Under the pieces are notes generated by a model that was not told the DNA's origin, ran no database searches, and saw only the letters and a program-made list of their open reading frames with translations. From assembly GCF_004006535.1 (NCBI RefSeq), contig NZ_RLIH01000012.1, positions 1-64,000 on the forward strand: a DNA stretch of 64,000 nt, in the 5' to 3' direction. The position numbers and the translations under genes are program-made. Source of the stretch: Anaerosphaera multitolerans. GTDB lineage: Bacteria; Bacillota; Clostridia; Tissierellales; Peptoniphilaceae. Of the stretch, positions 1-8,260 are shown piece after piece; within the stretch, counting starts at the first letter, position 1, and every line of letters begins with the position of its first letter.

Positions 1-10
1 TAATGAACAG

Positions 11-56
11 AAAAAAATTAAGTTGTAAATTTGAAATTTACAACTTAATTTTTTTT
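11..56. terminator. Long A/T-rich hairpin, probable bidirectional terminator
   Basis: A 20-bp inverted repeat (11-30 against 36-55, loop 31-35) is flanked by an A run on the left and a T run on the right. This is the shape of an intrinsic terminator able to act on both strands. The gene it would serve lies outside the window. It also lies about 175 bases upstream of a sigma-54-like promoter, so an activator-binding role cannot be excluded. Confidence 0.6.
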
Positions 57-207
57 GCTATTAATAACAGATTTGAGTTCTTATATAAATGATTTGAAAT
101 AAAAAGGAATGTATTTTATTAATGATAATTTAAAGGTTTGTAAATTTGGAGCATAAAATTGAAAATTATTCTTATATAGTTATTAATATAATGCTAAAGT
201 AACAATT

Positions 208-223
208 GGGTACGAAATTTGCA
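208..223 (+). promoter_or_regulatory. Candidate sigma-54 promoter of the activator gene
   Basis: GG at 209-210 and GC at 221-222 are separated by exactly 10 bases (GGTACGAAATTTGCA), the fixed spacing of the -24/-12 sigma-54 promoter. The start codon of the activator is 60 bases downstream. If real, the activator gene would itself be sigma-54 dependent and possibly self-activated. The base at the usual T of TGG is G, so the match is good but not perfect. Confidence 0.45.
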
Positions 224-282
224 GGTTATATAGGTGCAGGGAGAATAGTATTATTTTAAAATAAATAGATTAGGAGTTTAAA

Positions 283-1722
283 ATGGAGAAAGTATATAAA
301 TTGAATGAATTAGATAGAATAATACTTAATGACATGACTAAAGAAGAACTTATAGAATATATAGAAAAAGAGCAAAATAGGGAGATAAAAAGTTTATATA
401 AGTTAATTGAAAAAATAAGTGAAGGAATTTATATTACTGATGGGAATGCAAATACAATTTTTGTTAATGAGGCATATGAATATATTAGTGGAACAAATAG
501 AGATTTATTTTTGGGGAAAAATATGCATGAAGTAGTTAAAGAGGGATTGATAGATAAGTCAGCGACGTTAGATGTAATAAAATATAAAAAAGAAATAACT
601 ATGAATCAAGTATTGAATAACGGGAAAAGTGTTTTAATTACAGGTACTCCAATATATAATGAAAACAAAAAAATAGACAAGGTTGTTACAATAGTTAGAG
701 ATATAACCACATTGAATCAATTGCAGGAAGAAGTTTTAGAAAAGCAAAAAAGGATTAATAAATTGAAGTATATTGTAGGAGAAGAAAACGATTTAGTTTA
801 TAGATCGCGAATTATGGAAAAAATTGCACAGAGAGCAAAAAAAGTATCAGTTTATGATACTACAGTATTGTTAACAGGAGAAACGGGTGTTGGAAAAGAT
901 GTAATAGCTAAATTAATACATAAAGTGGGTAATAGAAAAGACAAACCCTTTGTTGAAATTAATTGTTCGGCAATTCCAAGAACTTTAATGGAATCTGAAT
1001 TATTTGGATATGAACCGGGTTCTTTTACAGGAGCATCTAAGCATGGGAAAAAAGGAGTTTTTGAACTTGCAAATCAAGGAACAATTTTCCTAGATGAAAT
1101 TAGTGAAATGTCTATAGATTTACAAGCGAAATTATTAAAAGTAATTCAAGATAAAAAGATTGTAAGAATTGGAGGGGAAAAAAGTATAGACATTGATGTA
1201 AAAATTATAACAGCTACAAATAGGAATTTAGAAGAAAGAATAAAAGAGGGTAAGTTTAGAGAGGATTTATATTATAGATTAAATGTTATCCCTATTTATA
1301 TACCACCTTTAAGAGAAAGGAAGGAAGATATAATAGTGTTATTAGATTATTTTTTAGAGGAAATGAAAGGAATGTATGGTGAGGAGAAAAGGTTTAGTGA
1401 AGAAGCTATGAAAATCCTGTATGATTATAATTGGCCTGGGAATGTTAGAGAGTTGCGAAATTTAGTTGAAAGATTATACATACTTACTATGAATGATATT
1501 ATAGATAAGGATGATTTACCTGATAATATATTGAATATAGAAAATATAGATTGTATAAGTAAATATGGCGGATATACGTTAAAAAATGCTGTGGAGAATT
1601 TGGAAAAAAGTTTAATTGAAAACGCTATTAAAAATACGAACACGTTAAAAGATGCAGCAAAATATTTGGGGATGGATCCATCAACATTTACAAGGAAAAA
1701 GCAGAAATATTTTAGAAACTAA
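283..1722 (+). CDS. Sigma-54-dependent transcriptional activator (PAS-AAA+-Fis HTH)
   Basis: An enhancer-binding protein that uses ATP hydrolysis to open sigma-54 promoters. The 479 residues show a PAS sensor domain (about 38-150), a short coiled linker, an AAA+ domain (about 165-405) with Walker A GETGVGKD at 199-206, the sigma-54 contact loop as GSFTGA at 246-251 (a tolerated variant of GAFTGA), Walker B TIFLDE at 267-272, and a Fis-type helix-turn-helix at about 453-475. There is no receiver domain, so the PAS domain probably binds the signal. A ribosome binding site (TAGGAG) precedes the ATG. The gene lies just upstream of, and co-directional with, an operon carrying a clear -24/-12 promoter, so that operon is its likely target. 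Family assignment is secure; the ligand is unknown. Confidence 0.93.
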   Translation: MEKVYKLNELDRIILNDMTKEELIEYIEKEQNREIKSLYKLIEKISEGIYITDGNANTIFVNEAYEYISGTNRDLFLGKNMHEVVKEGLIDKSATLDVIKYKKEITMNQVLNNGKSVLITGTPIYNENKKIDKVVTIVRDITTLNQLQEEVLEKQKRINKLKYIVGEENDLVYRSRIMEKIAQRAKKVSVYDTTVLLTGETGVGKDVIAKLIHKVGNRKDKPFVEINCSAIPRTLMESELFGYEPGSFTGASKHGKKGVFELANQGTIFLDEISEMSIDLQAKLLKVIQDKKIVRIGGEKSIDIDVKIITATNRNLEERIKEGKFREDLYYRLNVIPIYIPPLRERKEDIIVLLDYFLEEMKGMYGEEKRFSEEAMKILYDYNWPGNVRELRNLVERLYILTMNDIIDKDDLPDNILNIENIDCISKYGGYTLKNAVENLEKSLIENAIKNTNTLKDAAKYLGMDPSTFTRKKQKYFRN

Positions 1723-1839
1723 AATTTAATCTATAATACATAAATCATTAAATAGTTGCTAGAGTGTTATGTTTTTATGTTAACTATAGAAATAAAAATT
1801 ATTGTTAATAGGAAAATAAGAATTTAATATTGAATTATT

Positions 1840-1952
1840 GTAAAAAAACAAAATATTGCATTTATGCAATATTTTGTTTTTTACATGTAAATAGGAAGAT
1901 GAACCATTTTATAGTCGATACAAAATAGATAGATTGTAAAAATGCAATATTT
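1840..1952. promoter_or_regulatory. Palindrome plus third half-site: candidate activator binding sites
   Basis: A long dyad (1840-1860 against 1865-1884) has the core AAAATATTGCA, four bases, TGCAATATTTT. A third copy of TGCAATATTT occurs at 1943-1952. The palindrome centre is about 135 bases upstream of the -24 element at 1999, a normal distance for a sigma-54 enhancer. The dyad also ends in a T run, so it could instead, or also, terminate the activator transcript. The 343-base gap between the activator and the next gene holds only this region and the promoter at 1998. Confidence 0.5.
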
Positions 1953-1997
1953 AAATATTATATAAATAATTTATGTGTATTTTAGAAAGAATTTAAT

Positions 1998-2013
1998 TGG
2001 AATGATATTTGCA
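1998..2013 (+). promoter_or_regulatory. Sigma-54 promoter of the AbfD-like operon
   Basis: TGGAATGATATTTGCA carries GG at 1999-2000 and GC at 2011-2012 with the canonical 10-base spacing and TTGCA -12 element. It lies 53 bases before the first gene of the operon and directly downstream of a sigma-54 activator gene. Confidence 0.8.
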
Positions 2014-2065
2014 TAATATTTATATGTAAGAGATTTTAAGTATAAATATTAAAGGGGTGTAAAAA

Positions 2066-3529
2066 ATGACATTAATGACAGGGAAAGAGTATATTGAAAG
2101 TTTAAAAAAACTTGATATTAAGGTGTATTTGTTTGGAGAATTAGTTAAAGATCCTATAGATCATCCGATAATCAGACCATCTACAAATTCTGTAGCAATG
2201 ACCTATGATTTGGCGCATGATCCAGAATATGAAGATCTATTAACAACAAAAAGCCATCTAACGGGAGAAAAAATCAATAGATTTTGTCATATTCATCAAA
2301 GCACAGAGGATTTAATTAAGAAAATTAAAATGCAGAGATTATTAGGACAAAAAACTGCAAGTTGTTTTCAAAGATGTGTTGGAATGGATGCATTTAATGC
2401 TATATATTCCACTACATATGAAATGGATCAAGAGTATGGAACAAATTACCATGAAAGATTCAAAGAGTATCTATTGTTATGTCAAAAGAATGACTGGACA
2501 GTGGATGGAGCTATGACAGATCCAAAAGGTGATAGAAGTTTAGCACCATCTAAACAGGAAGATCCGGATATGTATGTTCATATTAAAGAAATTAGAGAAG
2601 ATGGGATTGTAGTCAGAGGAGCTAAATCTCACCAAACCGGTTCTATAAATTCACATGAACACTTAATTATGCCGACAATTGCACTTGGAGAAGATGATGC
2701 GGATTATGCAGTGAGTTTTGCAGTTCCTACTGATGCAGAAGGCGTTTTTATGATTCTTGGTAGACAATCTTGTGATACTAGAAAACTGGAAGAAGGAGCG
2801 GATATTGATTTAGGAAATAACACATTTGGTGGACATGAAGCTTTAGTAATATTCGATGATGTTTTTGTTCCAAATGAAAGAATATTTATGTGTAAAGAAT
2901 GGAAATATGCAGGTATGTTAGTAGAAAGATTTGCAGGATTCCACAGACAATCTTATGCATGTAAAACGGGAGTAGGAGATGTATTAATAGGTGCAGCAGC
3001 ACTAGCAGCTGATTATAATGGTGTACCTAAGGCAAGTCATATAAAAGATAAGATTATTGAAATGCAACATTTAAACGAAACAATGTGGGCTTGCTCATTA
3101 GCTTGTTCAGCTGAAGGAAGTAAAACTGCTTCAGGTGGATATTTGATAGATATGTTGCTCGCTAACGTATGTAAACAAAATGTTACAAGATTCCCATATG
3201 AAATAGCAAGACTTGCAGAGGATATTGCAGGAGGCTTAATGGTTACAATGCCTTCAGAAAAGGATTTCAAAGATGAAGTAACTGGACCATGGGTTGAAAA
3301 GTTCTTAAAGGGTAAAGTTGGAACATCTACAGAAAACAGAATGAGAGTTTTAAGATTAATAGAGAACTTGTCATTGGGAACTGCAGCAGTAGGTTATAGA
3401 ACAGAATCTATGCACGGTGCAGGATCTCCTCAAGCACAGAGAATAATGATAGCTAGACAAGGAAATCTTGAAGCTAAGAAAGAAATGGCAAGAAAAATAG
3501 CTCATGTAGATCCATCAAAGGATAAATAA
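2066..3529 (+). CDS. abfD: 4-hydroxybutyryl-CoA dehydratase-like flavin/[4Fe-4S] enzyme
   Basis: Closely resembles AbfD of Clostridium aminobutyricum over its whole length (487 residues), the enzyme that dehydrates 4-hydroxybutyryl-CoA to crotonyl-CoA by a ketyl-radical mechanism with FAD and a [4Fe-4S] cluster. The cluster ligands are visible: C100 and C104 in ASCFQRCVG, H293 in GFHRQSY, and C299; Y297 matches the active-site tyrosine. The stretch between the histidine and the last cysteine is one residue shorter than I recall for AbfD (HRQSYAC here, HRQSYGGC there). The gene opens a sigma-54 operon with a NifU-type protein and a CoA transferase, which would supply cluster maturation and the CoA thioester. 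A strict 4-hydroxybutyrate role is likely but not proven; a related dehydratase or isomerase is possible. Confidence 0.85.
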   Translation: MTLMTGKEYIESLKKLDIKVYLFGELVKDPIDHPIIRPSTNSVAMTYDLAHDPEYEDLLTTKSHLTGEKINRFCHIHQSTEDLIKKIKMQRLLGQKTASCFQRCVGMDAFNAIYSTTYEMDQEYGTNYHERFKEYLLLCQKNDWTVDGAMTDPKGDRSLAPSKQEDPDMYVHIKEIREDGIVVRGAKSHQTGSINSHEHLIMPTIALGEDDADYAVSFAVPTDAEGVFMILGRQSCDTRKLEEGADIDLGNNTFGGHEALVIFDDVFVPNERIFMCKEWKYAGMLVERFAGFHRQSYACKTGVGDVLIGAAALAADYNGVPKASHIKDKIIEMQHLNETMWACSLACSAEGSKTASGGYLIDMLLANVCKQNVTRFPYEIARLAEDIAGGLMVTMPSEKDFKDEVTGPWVEKFLKGKVGTSTENRMRVLRLIENLSLGTAAVGYRTESMHGAGSPQAQRIMIARQGNLEAKKEMARKIAHVDPSKDK

Positions 3530-3541
3530 AGGGATATAAAA

Positions 3542-3832
3542 ATGGCAGAGGGAAATTTAAATCTAAAGGTGAAAAAAGTTATTGACAATGAAATAGCTCC
3601 AGTGATTGAAAGTCATGGAGGAGTTATAGATATTAAATCAATAGAAAATGGAATTGTTACAATTACCTTAAGCGGTAGTTGTAACAATTGTCCAGCTGCT
3701 CAAATAACAACAGAGGAAATTGTAAAAGAAAAATTATTGCAGAGATTGCCAGAAGAGGTAAAGGATGTAAAACTTTCTTCTGAGGTAAGTGAGGATTTAT
3801 GGAATTTTGCAAAAGAAATATTAAATGAATAG
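3542..3832 (+). CDS. NifU C-terminal-domain Fe-S scaffold protein
   Basis: A 96-residue protein with the NifU/Nfu fold pattern: a HGG motif near residue 26 and the cluster-binding pair C47-x2-C50 in SGSCNNCPAAQ. Such proteins assemble or transfer [Fe-S] clusters in the cytoplasm. It starts 12 bases after the AbfD-like gene and ends 12 bases before the CoA transferase, so all three are co-transcribed. The likely client is the [4Fe-4S] cluster of the preceding enzyme. The C-terminal tail (about 75-96) is acidic and has no recognised motif. Confidence 0.85.
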   Translation: MAEGNLNLKVKKVIDNEIAPVIESHGGVIDIKSIENGIVTITLSGSCNNCPAAQITTEEIVKEKLLQRLPEEVKDVKLSSEVSEDLWNFAKEILNE

Positions 3833-3843
3833 GGGTTGAAATA

Positions 3844-5145
3844 TTGAATTGGAAAGAAGAGTATGAAAGAAAAAAAGTAAGTCTGGAAGAAGCTGTTAAA
3901 TATATTAAGTCTGGAGACAGAGTAGTAATAGGACATGCCTGCGGTGAACCTGCTAAATTAGTAGAAGCAATGGTGGATAATAAGGATCAGTATGAAAATG
4001 TGGAAATAGTACACATGGTTGCAATGGGCAAGGCTGGATATTGTAAGGAAGGTATGGAAAAACATTTTAGACATAATGGACTTTTTCTTGGTGGAACTAC
4101 TAAAAATGCAGTAAAAGAAGGGAGAGGAGATTATACACCAGTTTTCTTTTCAGAAATTCCTAGGTTATTTAGAGAAAAATTAAATGTAGATGTTGCGTTA
4201 ATACAGTTGTCAAAGCCAGATGTAAATGGATATATGAGCTTTGGAATTTCTGTGGATTATACTAAACCGGTATGTGAAAATGCAAAAATTGTAATTGCTC
4301 AAGTAAATAAAAATATGCCAAGGACAATGGGAGATAGTTTTATCCATATTTCAGATGTGGACTACATAGTAGAATTTGATGAACAGATATATACATTACC
4401 AAAGCCTCATATAGGAGAAGTTGAAAAGAAAATAGGGAAGAACTGTGCTTCGTTAATTAATGATGGGGATACGTTGCAACTTGGAATAGGAGCTATACCT
4501 GATGCTGTTCTAACCTTTTTAAAAGATAAAAAAGATTTAGGAATACATTCTGAAATGTTTTCTGATGGTGTAGTGGATTTAATAAAAGAAGGTGTTATTA
4601 CAAATAAAAAGAAAAAAACGCATGTTGGGAAAATGGTAGTAACCTTTTTAATGGGAACTGAAGAGCTATACGAATTTGTAGATAATAATCCTCAAATAGA
4701 AATGCGAAGTGTAGATTATGTTAATAATCCCGTAATTATAATGAAGGAGGATAATATTGTCTCAATTAACTCATGTGTACAAGTGGATTTGATGGGTCAA
4801 GTTGCTTCTGAGTCAATTGGTTCGACACAAATTAGTGGTGTTGGAGGGCAGGTTGACTTTGTAAGGGGTTCAGCAATGGCAAAAAATGGCAGAGCAATCA
4901 TAGCAATGCCAAGTACGGTAAAAGGAAAGATATCTAAAATAGTTCCAAATCTAGATGAAGGAGCTGCAGTTACAACTAGTAGAAATGATGTTGATTATAT
5001 AGTAACTGAATATGGGATTGCAGAACTCAAAGGTAAAAACTTGAGAGAAAGATCGAAGGCTCTAATTAATATAGCCCATCCTGATTTCAGAGAAGAGTTA
5101 ATTAATTATCATAATGAAAAATTCAAAGAAAATTTGGAAATTTAA
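3844..5145 (+). CDS. abfT: Acetyl-CoA:4-hydroxybutyrate CoA-transferase-like protein
   Basis: A class I CoA transferase/acetyl-CoA hydrolase family protein of 433 residues, close in length to AbfT of C. aminobutyricum. The expected catalytic glutamate is E237 in GIHSEMFSDG, and the glycine-rich GIGAIPDAV segment at about 214-223 precedes it. It would exchange CoA between acetyl-CoA and a hydroxy acid, making the thioester used by the upstream dehydratase. The start is TTG at 3844, preceded by AGGGG at a workable distance; no better start lies upstream. It is the third gene of the sigma-54 operon, so 4-hydroxybutyrate is the expected substrate, although other short acids are possible. Confidence 0.85.
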   Translation: MNWKEEYERKKVSLEEAVKYIKSGDRVVIGHACGEPAKLVEAMVDNKDQYENVEIVHMVAMGKAGYCKEGMEKHFRHNGLFLGGTTKNAVKEGRGDYTPVFFSEIPRLFREKLNVDVALIQLSKPDVNGYMSFGISVDYTKPVCENAKIVIAQVNKNMPRTMGDSFIHISDVDYIVEFDEQIYTLPKPHIGEVEKKIGKNCASLINDGDTLQLGIGAIPDAVLTFLKDKKDLGIHSEMFSDGVVDLIKEGVITNKKKKTHVGKMVVTFLMGTEELYEFVDNNPQIEMRSVDYVNNPVIIMKEDNIVSINSCVQVDLMGQVASESIGSTQISGVGGQVDFVRGSAMAKNGRAIIAMPSTVKGKISKIVPNLDEGAAVTTSRNDVDYIVTEYGIAELKGKNLRERSKALINIAHPDFREELINYHNEKFKENLEI

Positions 5146-5178
5146 TTTCTCATAATATTATAATAGGGATGTGATCAT

Positions 5179-6546
5179 ATGGCAATAAATAGAGAATACG
5201 GAACGGAACAACCGGGGATTAATTTTGGACCGTTTGTAATTAGAATACCACTAGTACATTATAAGTTAGAGATTTCAGAAGCATTACAAGCTTTAATTAT
5301 GTGCGCTACATGCCTTGGTGCAATACCAGTAATGACGGAAAATTTAGGTATCCCTTTTGAAATTGCATGGGGAATGGTAATTATAAATGGATTTTTATAT
5401 ACTTTACATTCTACCCTAGGAGATCCAGTAGTACCAGGTTGGATTACTCCTGCAATTCCTTTAACGGTAGCCTATTTAGCAACCTTTAACGAAGGAACTG
5501 AACGTATACAAGCATTGGTTGCTTTACAACTTTTAATAGCCATAATATTTTTTACTATGGGTCTTACCGGAATTGCAGGGAAATTATTGGGAATAGTACC
5601 AGAATCCATAAAAGCAGGTATTTTAATGGGAGCAGGTTTTGCTGCGGTATTAGGAGAATTTAATGTTGGAGGAAGGTTTAATATAACTCCTATTACTATA
5701 GGTATAGGAGCAGTAATTGCATTTTATCTACTGTTCTCAGAGAGGTTTAAAAAACTCCGACAAAAAAATAAGGCTTTTGAGTTTTTAGGTGGATTTGGAA
5801 TGCTCCCTGCTATTTTAATAGCCATTGCTATAGGACCTCTTGTAAAAGAATATGCTTTTCCGCAAGTGGATTTTTGGCCATTATTTAAAATGCCGGATTT
5901 TGCAGGAATTATTAATACAGTAAGTCCTTTTGCAATAGGTTTTCCTTCAATTGATATGTTTATACAAGCTATACCAATGGCAGCTGTAATTTATATAATA
6001 GCTTTCGGTGATTTTGTAACATCAGAAGCTTTAATTCATGAAGCAGATATAGCACGACAGGACGAAAAAATTACTTTTAATGCAAATAGATCAAACTTGA
6101 TAAGCGGAATTAGAAATTTAATATTAGCTTTGGTAGCACCTTATCCAACTTTAGCTGGTCCATTATGGGCAGCAGTAACAGCAGCTGTATCCGAAAGGTA
6201 TAAAGAAGGTAGAGATAAAATGGACAGTATCTACTCAGGGGTAGGTACATTCAGATGGTTTACATTTATAGCTGTAGCAACAGTTCCGATAGTTACTTTT
6301 GTAGAGCCGATTCTGCCAGCTGCCTTAAGTTTAACACTTTTAGTACAAGGATTTATTTGTGTTCGTTTAGCTATAGATTTATCAGTGAACGATATAGATA
6401 AAGGTATAGCGGGGGTTATGGGGGCTATTATAGTTGCTAAAGGAGCAGCGTGGGGATTAGCAGTAGGTATAATATTGTATTTGACCTTATTTAGTGGAAC
6501 AAAAGAAAAACTTGAAGAAAAAAAAGAAGAGTCAGATGAATGGTAA
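5179..6546 (+). CDS. Multi-pass membrane permease of the sigma-54 operon
   Basis: A 455-residue integral membrane protein with about 11-13 hydrophobic segments, a GDPVVPGWITPAIPL stretch near residues 81-95 and a highly charged lysine/glutamate-rich cytoplasmic tail. The overall look resembles permeases of the nucleobase/sulfate/benzoate (7+7 fold) superfamily, but I cannot name a family with confidence. Its position directly after the CoA transferase suggests it imports the acid that the operon ferments. The stop codon overlaps the start of the next small gene. A good ribosome binding site (GGGATGTGAT) precedes the ATG. Confidence 0.6.
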   Translation: MAINREYGTEQPGINFGPFVIRIPLVHYKLEISEALQALIMCATCLGAIPVMTENLGIPFEIAWGMVIINGFLYTLHSTLGDPVVPGWITPAIPLTVAYLATFNEGTERIQALVALQLLIAIIFFTMGLTGIAGKLLGIVPESIKAGILMGAGFAAVLGEFNVGGRFNITPITIGIGAVIAFYLLFSERFKKLRQKNKAFEFLGGFGMLPAILIAIAIGPLVKEYAFPQVDFWPLFKMPDFAGIINTVSPFAIGFPSIDMFIQAIPMAAVIYIIAFGDFVTSEALIHEADIARQDEKITFNANRSNLISGIRNLILALVAPYPTLAGPLWAAVTAAVSERYKEGRDKMDSIYSGVGTFRWFTFIAVATVPIVTFVEPILPAALSLTLLVQGFICVRLAIDLSVNDIDKGIAGVMGAIIVAKGAAWGLAVGIILYLTLFSGTKEKLEEKKEESDEW

Positions 6547-6829
6547 TATAAATAATTTACTAGTTGGAATAAAATATTGTGGAGGATGTCAGAGTAAGTA
6601 CAATAGATCGGAATTATTTACAAAAATAAAAGAAAGTTATCCTAATGTTGATTTTCAATATGTAAAAGAGAATGTAAGGTATAACTTCATTATTGTAATA
6701 TCGGGTTGTCATATAAAATGTGCAGAAGTAAAAAACTATATTGGTATAAATGGAGTTGTGAATTTAGATGACAATAATTATTTACAATATATTGAGTTAA
6801 TTGACAACCTCTTGAAGAAAAATATTTAA
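6536..6829 (+). CDS. Small cysteine-motif protein (CGGC)
   Basis: A 97-residue cytoplasmic protein with two cysteine pairs: KYCGGCQSKYNR near the N-terminus and SGCHIKC in the middle. The spacing suggests a thioredoxin-like or metal/cluster-binding fold, but no function is known to me. ATG 6536 was preferred over the in-frame GTG at 6494 because it overlaps the stop codon of the permease, giving translational coupling, and because the extra N-terminus would be only a lysine-rich run. It is the last gene of the sigma-54 operon and is followed by a strong terminator. Confidence 0.65.
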   Translation: MNGNINNLLVGIKYCGGCQSKYNRSELFTKIKESYPNVDFQYVKENVRYNFIIVISGCHIKCAEVKNYIGINGVVNLDDNNYLQYIELIDNLLKKNI

Positions 6830-6854
6830 TTATTTCGATTTTATATTGTGGAGG

Positions 6855-6893
6855 AAGGAATGAGTATTATTTTATAGTTACTCATTCCTTTTA
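6855..6893. terminator. Terminator of the sigma-54 operon
   Basis: A 12-bp perfect stem (AAGGAATGAGTA at 6855-6866 against 6879-6890) with a 12-base loop and T-rich 3' side. It ends the plus-strand operon. A second short palindrome, AGACTTTTAAAGTCT at 6911-6925, follows and may terminate the convergent minus-strand gene. Confidence 0.85.
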
Positions 6894-6931
6894 TTTAGTA
6901 ATCTTCAATAAGACTTTTAAAGTCTAGTTAT

Positions 6932-8119
6932 TTATTTAAACACATTTTTGTTTTTAAGTTCTTTTATCTCATTATTACTATAACCTAGAGATTTTAAAAT
7001 TTCTGTAGTGTCATTTCCGATTTCCCTTCCTACATGTTTATAGCAAGCTTTAGTTTTGGAAAACTTTATGGGCATAGCAAATTGCTTTACAGTATTTTCT
7101 TCACCAACGGGCATTTCTACAATTGCATTTCGTGATTTAATATGTTCATCTTCAATTAAAGCTTCTTTCAAAGACAAAACGGGCTCGACACAACAATCTA
7201 ACTTACTAAAAAACTCTCTCCAATAGGAAAAGTCCTTTTCTTCAATTTTAGATTTAATTCTCTCCTTAGTAGATGGATTGATTTTATTTATGTCAGACTC
7301 CCGAAGAAGTTCAGGTATGTTTATAGCCTCAGAAAAAATCTTTAGAAACTTAGGTTCAAGAGATGCTATTGAAATATATCTATCATCTTTTGTTTTATAA
7401 AAATCATAGAAGGAACCACCGTTTAATAGACCTGATTCTGGTCTAGGATCTGTACTTCCAGCTAAAAATCCTGCACCGTCAAGGGAGTTTAATGGTATTA
7501 TACAATCCAACATAGAAATATCTATATACTGTCCCTGACCTGTAAGATTTCTATAGTTAAGAGCTGCAAGAATTCCAATAATAGAGTGCAAAGCTCCTCC
7601 TGCCAAATCTGCTATTTGAGTATTGTAAAGAACAGGACCTGAATTAACTCTACCGGAATGAGACATTAAACCGCTTCTGGCTAAAAAGTTAATATCATGT
7701 CCCGCTCTATCTTTATCAGGTCCATTTTGACCATAACTTGTAATGGAACAGTATATTAATTTGGGATTTAATTTAGATAGTTCTTCATAGGATAGTCCTA
7801 GCTTTTTCATAATTCCCGGTCTAAATTGTTCAATTACAATATCATATTCCATAACAAGTTTCTTAATAATTTCAATAGCTTCTTTGGTTTTTAGATTCAA
7901 AGCTAAAGTTTTTTTGTTTCTATTAAGCCATAGGGCGTTTGGAGTTAAGGTTGAATTTTTAAAGGGGACATCGCCTTCAAGTACAAGATCATACTTGGAA
8001 GGTGAACTTATTTTCAATACTTCTGCTCCCATATCAGCCAACATTAAAGTAGCATAGGGCCCGGGAAGTAAAGTTGTAAAATCTAAAATCTTTAAATTAG
8101 AAAGCGCTGTATTGTTCAT
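6932..8119 (-). CDS. CaiB/BaiF family (class III) CoA transferase or acyl-CoA racemase
   Basis: A 395-residue class III CoA-transferase-family protein. The N-terminus has the family's LPGPYATLMLADMGAEVLKI pattern, and the catalytic aspartate is D142 in AGHDINFLARSG. The GHDIN form is typical of the alpha-methylacyl-CoA racemase branch, where the neighbouring histidine is also catalytic, so racemase activity is a real alternative. The start is set at 8119 because AGGAGG sits 8 bases upstream of it; the in-frame ATG at 8140 lies upstream of that site. It is divergent from a GltS-type symporter, which suggests both handle one amino or carboxylic acid. Confidence 0.85.
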   Translation of the reverse strand: MNNTALSNLKILDFTTLLPGPYATLMLADMGAEVLKISSPSKYDLVLEGDVPFKNSTLTPNALWLNRNKKTLALNLKTKEAIEIIKKLVMEYDIVIEQFRPGIMKKLGLSYEELSKLNPKLIYCSITSYGQNGPDKDRAGHDINFLARSGLMSHSGRVNSGPVLYNTQIADLAGGALHSIIGILAALNYRNLTGQGQYIDISMLDCIIPLNSLDGAGFLAGSTDPRPESGLLNGGSFYDFYKTKDDRYISIASLEPKFLKIFSEAINIPELLRESDINKINPSTKERIKSKIEEKDFSYWREFFSKLDCCVEPVLSLKEALIEDEHIKSRNAIVEMPVGEENTVKQFAMPIKFSKTKACYKHVGREIGNDTTEILKSLGYSNNEIKELKNKNVFK

Positions 8120-8226
8120 AAAATAACCTCCTACTTTCATTATATTGTAAAAAAGAAATATAACAATATTAAAAGGTAAAGCTTCTACCTATATAATTTT
8201 AATATAGATATTGGTTAGTGAAATCG

Positions 8227-8255
8227 TTGACAAAGTGAGTACAGGGTGATAATAT
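8227..8255 (+). promoter_or_regulatory. Sigma-70-type promoter for the GltS symporter
   Basis: TTGACA at 8227-8232, a 17-base spacer and TAATAT at 8250-8255. Transcription would start at about 8262, exactly where an array of ATGTAA repeats begins. Confidence 0.7.
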
Positions 8256-8260
8256 CACAG

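Noticed and set aside
1840-1884. Attachment site or mobile element end
   Set aside because: The palindrome lies between an activator and its target promoter, with no integrase nearby; a regulatory or terminator role is simpler.
6494-6535. Upstream GTG start for the small CGGC protein
   Set aside because: It would add only a lysine-rich run read from the permease tail in another frame; ATG 6536 overlaps the permease stop as expected for coupling.
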